Shown one piece after another: positions 55,950 to 64,000 of a DNA stretch of 64,000 nt (within the stretch, counting starts at the first letter, position 1; the number at the start of each line of letters is the position of its first letter). Made by a program: the position numbers and the translations under genes. The DNA is from Telopea speciosissima (taxonomy: Eukaryota; Streptophyta; Magnoliopsida; Proteales; Proteaceae): positions 2,542,001-2,606,000 of the forward strand of contig NC_057924.1 of assembly GCF_018873765.1 (NCBI RefSeq). The letters are read 5' to 3'. The notes under the pieces were generated by a model. The model did not search any database and was not told the origin of the DNA. It was given only the letters and a program-made list of their open reading frames with translations.

Positions 55950-58215
55950 TCTCTTAATTTTGTCACTAAATAAAGTTTTTAGAGTGTTACCAGACGGAAC
56001 CTTATTTCATATACACTTAAAATTTCTAAAATCCTTACATTTTTCTTCCTTTTTGTTGCAAACCCAGAGAAAGGAGTGACTCCCACAACCCAAAATGAAG
56101 AAAACCCAATGGCCATTTAGCAACACAAAGCTTTCAAGTCCAACTCCTCCAACCATATATGCTAGCCATTTTTACCACTTAGAAGTTAGCATGCAGTTCA
56201 TTATTTGAAGAACAAAATGGAAATGCTAGTAGAAAAAAATGACAAAATCACAACCTAACACTTACCTCTGCAAATCGTCGTTTTACAAGATCCAAATGGG
56301 GATGCAGATAAAAAAAATTATCAGAGCAACGATAACGATTATCTTTCATCACATAAACGGTATTATCATCATATGAGAAAAAACCAACTCCACCACTCAA
56401 TGGTTCTATCAGGGTACCTCAATACATTTTACAACTTTCATCACAAGAAGGGTGAATCGGGGAATGATCAGTAGAGAATCGAGGAGACTCAGAAGTTGCT
56501 GCCCTGGTGCAGCAACCGCTCAAGTGGAAATTCCCTCGGGTTTTTGGGGAAAGGTCTGCAGGGGAAGAAGAAGAAGTAGTTCGTGAAAAGTATAGACTTA
56601 TCACTTTGGATCCATGGGATTGTTGGGTTTCCTCATAGAAATAACTGAGGGTTGCTCACTGCCCTATATTAACAAACACAACTCAAATGATCCGTGGCAT
56701 CAGGAGCCCAGCAAAATAAAGGGAAGGAAAATACTGTAAGGCTCATTCATAAGGCTCACATCTCAGAGTTTAACCATGCAAACATGATAATGAAATCTAA
56801 ACCTACCAATTGGATCCCATATTGGAGATTCTACTGTTCAAATGCACAATTGGACAATAAAATACACCAAGGAGATTAGTTGCTAGAATATTTCTTATTT
56901 TCCTCTATGAACAATCATCCAAATATGAAATCTGATGATTGAGACAATCCAATCATGAAAACTGCATACGAGACCACATAGTTGGGGGGATTACTGATTG
57001 CAAGAAGGGGGGGGGGGGAAGGAGAAGTAATAGATATATGAAAGCACTTTAACAATGAATAAAGGGGAATGGCTTCAAATAATTCATTCTATCCATACAA
57101 TTTTTTGTGGACATAGAATCAAATCAAAATTAAGTCTAATAGCAACGGCATAAAATCATACAGAAGAACCAGAGACTTGTTCTTATTTGAATAGAGAAGG
57201 CTCTTCTTATTCATTCTAAAAAGAATTATATGTACAATACAGTTCCTGTAAACCTTTTACAAAAACTACAACAACTCAACCCCTTATTCAGAATATATTA
57301 CAAAGAGATTAGCAGCATAGCTTTTAGCTTCCCCTTAACATCCAAATGCCGCATTAGAGCAGATAACAATCAGGATCAACTTGCAACAAGAAATCTTCAA
57401 GCGATACCTGACAAACTCACTTTTTCTCTATAATTCTTCTCTGAAGTGATCATAAAATAATTAGGAAGGCATCATAAAAACTGCCAGCTACCCATTGAAC
57501 ATTGTTCCGAGCAGCCAGGTGCCTCTTCAAAATAATCAAACCTGGCAGCCGCTGCTCTCCCAGCATCCCTAGAGAAATAATTGTTCAATAAAGTCAGCAT
57601 GTATTATTTCAACGTTCCTACTGATGCAAACTTACTTGTCACTTATCATGGGTTAATCAAACGCATTTACAGAAACATATCATTGATAAGTAAGGAAATC
57701 CAACTTATCCAAAGACCAACTTTTGTACCAACTTCCTACCACACAATGAAGAATTTTTTGAGGAAATATAGGTAAAATTTTAGTGCATGTGTGTTCCTTT
57801 TTTCCTTTCTTTGGTGGAACTATTATATAATTTACCAATAAAAAAGACTACATGAAATATTCAAAATATAAAAAAATAAAAAAGGGAGAGGGTTTCCGAA
57901 GCCGCCAAAGGGGGGGCGTAATCGTTTTCGTCAATAGGGTGGTCCACATAGTCAGGGATGCAAGAGGGTGTGGGAAAGCATCCCCGCACTGATGGCGTGG
58001 GGATCTGATTTCCCTATAAAAAAAAAAACAAGGAACAAGGGGTAAACAAAAATATTAATAAAATAAAATATGCTATGACACTAGTATAACAACAATACAT
58101 AATACTTTTGAATAACAAACACCACAATAATGAGAAGAATGAAGTGCATTACTCATTTACATCAAACATTAGTGCTGAGCCTAATACACTGGTTACACAC
58201 ACACACACACCAAAA
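55950..58215. other. Intergenic region with possible orphan exons
   Basis: No complete gene recognised. Minus-strand open stretches near 56272-56418 and 57477-57570 end or begin at good splice sites but cannot be linked into a gene; see the findings and rejected list. G-run near 57008 and low-complexity tracts near 57870 and 58020. Confidence 0.35.
58195..58211. repeat. AC microsatellite
   Basis: (CA)n of about eight units. Confidence 0.85.
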
Positions 58216-58223
58216 AATAAAAA

Positions 58224-58284
58224 AGAGTCCCAGTGCATGAGGCTCCAGCGCACAACTTAACCGTTGCACCAAGGCTCACCCACT
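58224..58284 (-). mobile_element. Au-type SINE fragment
   Basis: Minus strand: GTGAGCCTTGGTGCAACGGT (A-box head), then directly GGAGCCTCATGCACTGGGA (tail) and T-rich end. The middle is deleted. Confidence 0.7.
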
Positions 58285-58337
58285 ACTGTGGTTACACACT
58301 CAAAATAATTAAAGAGAAGACAGTCATCTGCGAAAAC

Positions 58338-58405
58338 AAAAGGGGTGTACCCAGTGCACAGGCTCCCAACAGGGGTCTGGGGAGGGTCATATGTACGCAG
58401 CAACC
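58338..58405 (-). mobile_element. Au-type SINE 3' fragment at the inverted-repeat junction
   Basis: Minus strand: GCTGCGTACATATGACCC, CCAGACCCCTGTTGGGAGCC, TGTGCACTGGGTACACCCC. The 5' side is cut off exactly where the inverted copy of the cytokinin-receptor 3' end begins; the bases CAGCAACC are shared by both sides. Confidence 0.75.
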
Positions 58406-59313
58406 TTCTTTGGTAATGGTTGATTTAGTGGGAGTAAAGCGGTATCAGCTGTTCTATTGATGGTAAGCCCCGAGATATCAAAAGAACCTTGAAAGCGATC
58501 TAGGTATTTAGTGATAAGTCTTCTTGCAACCATTGGCATCTGACCTCACAAATCTACTGGGCTTCTCTGCTTTGGTAATTCCTTAATACGAAACTCTATT
58601 TAATAATAATGTAGGCATGCACAGGTCAAGCACAAATTGTTACTTTGCCTTCTTCAAAACAGCCTAACATGCAAGAGAAGACTAAATACCGTGCAAAGTA
58701 ATATCCTAGGAATGCAAAGAAGAGGTGAGAAGAATGACATGCACAATTAAGGAACACTAACACAACATGCAAAACTAGTCTTTGAAATAGCAAAACATGG
58801 GTGTATGACCACTACCTAAAGAGGTAGGATCACAACCCATTTGTATGCAATAGCAAAGTAAGGTGAATGAACACAAAAGGAGGAAGAGACAAGATAAAAC
58901 AAAAGCAAGCACTAGAGGCTTACCTGATTGAGGAACCACGAAGAAGGAAGGTTGGAGGCTGCTCTTGACTCATGAGTCTCAATCAGATTCAAACACCCAC
59001 CACTTAGGGTTTCAAGTTTCTCTCTCTTCAACCATACTTCAAAGACTCAAAAGTAGCCAAAGAGGGATCCCTCAAAACATGTGCATGCCTGCACTATTAT
59101 TAAATAGAGTTACATATTAAGAAATTACCAATGCAGAGAAGCCCAGAAGATTGGTGAGGCCAGATGCCACTGGTTGCAAGAAGACTCCTCACCAAATACC
59201 CAGATCGCTTTCAAGGTTCTTCTGACATAGTGACATCTCAGGGCTGACCATCAATAGAACAGCTGCTACCACGTTAATCCCACTAAATCAACCATTACCA
59301 AAGAAGGTTGCTG
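58401..59313. repeat. Long inverted repeat made from the cytokinin-receptor 3' end
   Basis: Left arm 58401-58623 and right arm 59079-59313 are reverse complements over about 220-235 bases, by eye roughly 85-90% identical with one indel of about 8 bases. Both arms contain AACCTTCTTTGGTAATGG, GAACCTTGAAAGCGATCT, GTCTTCTTGCAACCA and ACTCTATTTAATAATA. The right arm is contiguous with the duplicated last-exon sequence of the receptor gene, so it is the source and the left arm the inverted copy. The spacer is about 455 bases and shows no gene. Confidence 0.85.
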
Positions 59314-59382
59314 TTGCAGAGTAGAGCTGTTCTTTTTCAAATGGCTTTGACGCATCACCATCCATCCCACATTTCATGCACT
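59290..59382 (-). pseudogene. Tandem partial copy of the AHK4-like last exon
   Basis: Directly after the receptor's TAG stop the minus strand repeats the end of the exon: TGCATGAAATGTGGGATGG, GCCATTTGAAAAAGAACAGC, TTCTTTGGTAATGGTTGA. In its own frame it reads [20 protein letters not shown] and TATFFGNG then stop, parallel to the real [20 protein letters not shown] end. It lies beyond the stop and in another frame, so it is untranslated in the normal product. The copy keeps some codons closer to the remembered family sequence (ECMKCGMDG). Confidence 0.8.
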
Positions 59383-62354
59383 CTAACCAGAACCAAAGAA
59401 GCTTGCCACTGCAGAGTATAGCTGTTCTTCTTCAAATGGCTTCGACACATAACCATCCATCCCACATTTCACATATTCTTCCTGTGTTGCTTGAATCACA
59501 TCAGCTGTCATAGCAAGTATTGGAGTGTGCCAGTGCACCACATTCTCTAACATCTCAATTGATGCAACCTGTGATCTAATCTGTTCATTGACCTTGTTCT
59601 CTATAGAGCGAACTTGTCTTGTGGCCTCAAACCTGCACAAATTATGGGGAGGAATAGTAAGAAAGAAACTTAAGTATAAAAGGAGGGGTTTAATTGCAAC
59701 GACCCTAATGATAACCTATGTTCAGCAACCGATGTCATCCAATCTAACTGCATTTCCATGGACTATCCTTATTTTCTGATCGTCTTGGAAAGCGAACTAG
59801 GTTGGATGGTTAGGGTCATCCAATCAGGCCAACAGGCGCATCATTAGGATCGCAACATAGCTATCCTGGGTTTCCTCAATATTTGAAATTCAAAGAAATC
59901 AAAAACAAAAAGGCAGTTAATTACCCATCCATCTCTGGCATCTGGAGATCCATAAAGCAAGCATCAAACTTGTGAGGTGGCTGGAGCATCCCTACGGCAT
60001 CCTTCCCGCTCTCAACACATGTGACAGTGGCTCCGTACTTCTTTAGTGCACCTGTGGCCACCCTGCGGTTAACAACATTGTCATCCACAACCAAAATTTG
60101 CTTTCCACTCAGTAAACTTCGAAGGCTTGATATATTCCCTCTCCCTCTATCCCGTTGCCTCCGGTCCCCTATGCCAAGGGCTTGCTGAAAATATGTGGTC
60201 ATCATAGTTAAGCAAAGGGGTTTCTTAATTACACCATCAATAGTTGATTTGAACTGGTCAATCTCAGTGGAGCCTGAAGAAGCAAGGAGGAAAATCTTTA
60301 CACAATCTCCAGGGTACCTCTCTCTCCCATTTTGTCTGAGTTCATTAATCAGACAAGGAAGCGTAAGACTTGTTTGCTTACTCCAAGCATCTTCGTCAAC
60401 AAGAACCATGTCGAAATGTGTCATCAAACTGAGAAGAAGAAAATTAAGGAAATAATCACCCAATTAGGTTCCAAAGCTTTTAATAAATCCAAAGCAAAAG
60501 TTATTTTTTATTATTTTTATTCTGAGACTGGATACTCAATGTTTCCATCAACACTAGTAACAGAACTAGACTTTGACAAGCAATTCCATATCTTGGCTTC
60601 CTCTCCCCACCCCCCTCCCCTCCCCTCCCCTCCCCTGGTAAAGTAGCAAGCTGCTTAAACTTTTCCAAGAATTTCATTCTATTGTGCAAAACTAAAAGAC
60701 TTGATAACCTACTACATTTTTTTAAAGTCAGTTTCAGGTCATCAGTTGGACCAAGTCTCGATCTCAAATAGCTTCGTAAAAAATTCATACCACTTCACCT
60801 TTTTCGTATGGCAAAAGTTTCTCTAAATGAGCATGTCTAAAGGGCTATCTCTTGGTGAGTACAGTGGCTCCACCATGAGGAGAGCAGATGTGGCCAGTTC
60901 AATCAATGGATAGATAGAGCATCCCTTGGAAGGTTTACATTTTAAATTTCGTAGCCAGTTCCAAATATATGACCCACCATTTAGTGGATTTGTGTCCCCA
61001 TGTATTCTCAGCTGTCAAATCAGTTGAGGGTGTAGAATAGATACAGGACCATGTGAATTGTCCATCTGTGAAATCTAAAAGCCAAACTCAATGATATGAT
61101 CCACTTGGATTGAACCTTACTGTATCATAAGTCATCCAAATCTTAATGAAAATTGACCTATTGACTGCCACATGGTGTAGTACTTTGTGGGCTGAAACTT
61201 ATTACCATATAAAGGATGACGTGACATCTTGTCCACAAAATTTCAGCACAACTAAGCTGCCACATAGGGCGAGAGCACTTGTTAAGAGATACCTCTCTAG
61301 ACGTGCACATTTAGAATAACTCTGACCTTCTTTTTTCTAATAAAAATGAAATGTGCCAAGCCTTAGATTTTCAAGGTTGCATGGGCATGACAGGTTCCTT
61401 GTCATTACTAGTTGGGAGTTTGGCCATTTGGGTCCTCCCTTGTGATCCTGGGAGACTATCTCATTCCAAAAGATTTGAGGTCAACCGATGGGATACCAGA
61501 ACATCTGGTAAAAGCAGGCTATTCAAGAAAATCAGTTGCATGAAGGAGTGACTACACCTAACTTATGTTTGTTTTGTACTTTGTAGCTCCTGTGTTGAGT
61601 ACTTGCTAGCCATGTATAATTCTTTATATTTTATCAGTAAATCATCTTAATTATCAATTAATCAGTTATTAGAAAGAGAAAATGTTTACCCTGCGTTGCA
61701 ATTGTTTGATATGTAAGTACACGCCGTTTTCAGACTGGTGGTAATCTCCACCAATATTCCAAGTCTCCGGAGATGGTAACTTGTGACTTTGGCACTGATA
61801 TTCCTCCCATCAACCACCAAAGCTTGCAATCCCTGGAACTCTGTGATTATAGATTTGCTCTGATACCACTTCATATCAAGAGTACTCAATTGTCTTTTTG
61901 CTAAAGCCGCCGTAAATGTGAAGGTACTGCCAATCCCAGGCTTACTCACTACTCCAATCTCACCATGCATCAGCTCTACCAAACACTTGCTAATGCTCAA
62001 GCCAATACCAGTCCCACCATATGTACGAGAAGTGGAACTATCAGCCTGCATAAAAGGCTGGAAGATGCGACTCTGTGCATCATAAGGTATTCCCACACCT
62101 GTATCCTCAACTGTGACTAGTAACCTCATGATATCACTAGCTTCTGTCCAGTTTACACAGCTTAGTGACCTGAAATTCTCCCAGCTTTTCCACCTGTCCA
62201 CCACTGGATACCCACTCAATGTATTATAAGATGTGTCTTTTCCATTCTGAACCAACTCCATGTGTTGTTTCAGCACTTCATCCATGTCTTCTGGCCGGTC
62301 CCTCACTTCATCAGCTAGATGGACTGAGACAAGTATATGCCCTTGCTCTGTGAA
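59383..62354 (-). CDS. AHK4: Cytokinin receptor histidine kinase, AHK4/CRE1-like (3' part)
   Basis: C-terminal part of a hybrid histidine kinase that senses cytokinin and passes phosphate to histidine phosphotransfer proteins. Three exons lie in the window: 61690-62354, 59925-60428 and 59383-59632, joined in frame. The first holds the end of the kinase ATPase domain: [18 protein letters not shown] (G1), [20 protein letters not shown] (F and G2) and [22 protein letters not shown] is typical of AHK4 rather than AHK2/3. Next comes a degenerate receiver-like domain ([10 protein letters not shown] to [10 protein letters not shown]). The true receiver follows: [31 protein letters not shown] (phosphoacceptor Asp), ILAMTADVI and YVSKPF. 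The stop is at 59383. The upstream exons with CHASE domain, membrane spans and phospho-accepting His lie beyond the window; the 1.6 kb after 62354 is intron. Confidence 0.93.
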
Positions 62355-63035
62355 CTGCATTTTAAACATTTTTAAGAATTTAAGTGACAAGGGTAAAAAA
62401 ACAAGCAAGCGACTAACGCAAATCGTGAAATAGGAAAAGATACATGGTTATCAAACTTTAAATAATGATAGCCATCTAACTGGATTGACCTCTCGTGTAG
62501 TGGTCAAACATGTGGGGACTAATCATATAGTGTCTTCCAATGTCCTGAGACCCTTTCATACTAGTAGACCTACTACCTGGCCTTCAAAATGGGCGGATAA
62601 ACCCTGATTTTGGTCAAGTGGGAACAGACCATCAATCACATACAGTTGAACCATTGCACTCAGGTACGTTTATATCATGTATATATAAAACAAATATCTG
62701 AGCACTGGATAAACCATAACCTCACTTTAGATCCAAACTTATTTGCACCATCAACCACCTGACATAGCCAGTAGAACCAGTAACCTGGACCAGCCTCATT
62801 TATGGGTCTTTGAGTGCACTGGGATTCAGATTGGTGTTTTCAAACTCCTCATAGATGTATAATTATATAATAGAATAATACATAATACTACAGTAGACAG
62901 TAAAGACATGCACCATGATGTGATCCTTACTAGGTTAAGAAACAACATGAAGCATAAGATATAGAGAATCTTCCAGAAACTACATTCAACCAGAAAATAT
63001 ATATTAATAATAATAATAATAATAAAGGAAGGGGT

Positions 63036-63163
63036 TTGCTGCCATCCTGTGTGGCCCCCATGCTGGGACTGCATGCACGGGCATCCAAGGGGAGGGCCAG
63101 GGTGGTCATTTCACTGCCCCATGTGAGGGGGCACAGGGAGCGCTATCGGGCAGCATTCTTTTT
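63036..63163. repeat. Dispersed GC-rich repeat copy
   Basis: GGGAGGGCCAGGGTGGTCAT, CCCCATGTGAGGGGGCACAG and TCGGGCAGCATTCTTTTTCC. Related to 55440-55565. It stands out from the AT-rich intron. Confidence 0.5.
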
Positions 63164-63747
63164 CCCTAATAATAAATTTTGTAACTGTTACAAGGTAAAC
63201 CACAACCAGTACCATCTTGAGATCAGCTTTTACAATAATTAAAAGATGATTACATTTCATAGTGCTATTCTTTCTGATAATTAGACATGTGACCCCGCAT
63301 TTTTCTAATTACACCTGACTCTTATAGTTTTCAGCAAAATATACACATATAACCCAGCTCGGTCGGCTTTCCCCTGCCCCACAAAAAATGAGGACCTCAG
63401 TCAGTTGATCACCACTTTAAAGATAATTGACTTACAAAACCTTCTTAAACAGCAATTTTACCCCAGAACAGTGTCGGCACATATCGGTTTAACTATTAGC
63501 TAAACCAGAAAAAAAAAAAAAATTCATATAGACAATGTTTTAAGGACCACACGAGTGCGTTGGGATTATTGACCTATTTGGAGGACAATCCGTGTCAACC
63601 ATCTAACTTGAGGGTCCTCAAGAATGATAGAATGGTCAACATAGCATCCACTCTTGACAATCATATGGTTCATTCCTATGGACCACCCGCATTTGAAAGT
63701 TGGACAGCCAACAATTATTCATTTATTTCAACACTTCAATAAAGGGT

Positions 63748-63832
63748 TGAAGTGCATGAGAGTCGAACCCTGACATTCTACAACTCAAATGAGTTGTTTA
63801 CCACTGTGCCAGTTACTTTCCTGTTTTGAACT
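63748..63832 (-). mobile_element. tRNA-derived SINE or tRNA-like remnant
   Basis: On the minus strand TGGCACAGTGG matches the pol III A box and GGTTCGACTCT nearly matches the B box. The two starts are about 42 bases apart, as in a tRNA. Between them CAACTC...GAGTTG pairs like an anticodon stem, but the loop is 6 bases or fewer. The tRNA acceptor ends do not pair, so a functional tRNA is unlikely. It differs from the Au SINE copies. Confidence 0.55.
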
Positions 63833-64000
63833 TTGACATAACTTAATATCTGATGTCTAAAATGACTCAAATGCATCAAAAAAGGAGACAAACATTGTTT
63901 GAACACAGAGCACTGTAATTTAGAAAGCCTGAAAGTTACAATAACACTGCCATGCCACACAAACTTATGTGTTTACTTCACATAATGAACTCTTAATATT

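Larger units (their letters stand above)
62355..64000 (-). other. Intron of the cytokinin receptor gene, extends past the window
   Basis: No receptor exon found here. It contains an (AAT)n run at about 63006-63026, a dispersed repeat (63036-63163) and a tRNA-like SINE piece (63748-63832). Confidence 0.6.

Noticed and set aside
56272-56418. Minus-strand open stretch reading SGGVGFFSYDDNTVYVMKDN and HPHLDLVKRRFAE before a GTAAGT donor
   Set aside because: Looks exon-like, but it follows an in-frame stop, has no recognised family and no linkable neighbour exons, so it was not listed as a gene.

Overview
This window is nuclear DNA from a flowering plant. The genes have GT-AG introns of 0.1-3 kb, the intergenic DNA is AT-rich, and the mobile elements are plant types: Au-type SINE copies, hAT-like and Tourist-like MITEs, and an RTE-type LINE tail. 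Protein resemblance points to a eudicot or early-diverging eudicot, but the species cannot be named from sequence alone.

Nine genes are supported; eight appear complete. In order they are: an ABCC (MRP-type) transporter (+, 1097-10005); an F-box gibberellin-signalling protein of the SNEEZY type (+, 17262-17783); a SERP/RAMP4 ER-translocon protein whose ATG sits alone at the end of its first exon (-, 20556-23760); a J-domain/DUF3444 protein (+, 27123-29321); the cytosolic iron-sulfur assembly factor NAR1 in 11 exons (-, 30882-39561); a CASP-like membrane protein (-, 42644-45145); a TMEM256/DUF423 small membrane protein (+, 49135-51344); a secreted X8/CBM43 protein (-, 53441-54289); and the 3' part of a cytokinin receptor histidine kinase of the AHK4/CRE1 type (-, from 59383, 5' part outside the window). 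All exon joints given were worked out by hand from reading frame, splice sites and remembered family sequences. The genes form no operon or pathway cluster. Functions range over transport, hormone response (gibberellin, cytokinin), ER secretion, chaperones and Fe-S assembly.

The intergenic DNA and larger introns are dense with short non-autonomous elements, many nested. There are several fold-back (inverted-repeat) elements, hAT-like MITEs with 8-bp target duplications, SINE fragments, and a Tourist-like MITE with TTA duplications.

The most unusual structure lies at the 3' end of the cytokinin receptor gene. The end of the last exon is tandemly duplicated. The second copy's tail plus about 220 bp of downstream sequence is then repeated in inverted orientation about 450 bp away, next to a SINE fragment. 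A receptor transcript reading through would fold into a long gene-derived hairpin, which is the arrangement proposed for newborn MIRNA or siRNA loci. This is an inference and needs small-RNA data.
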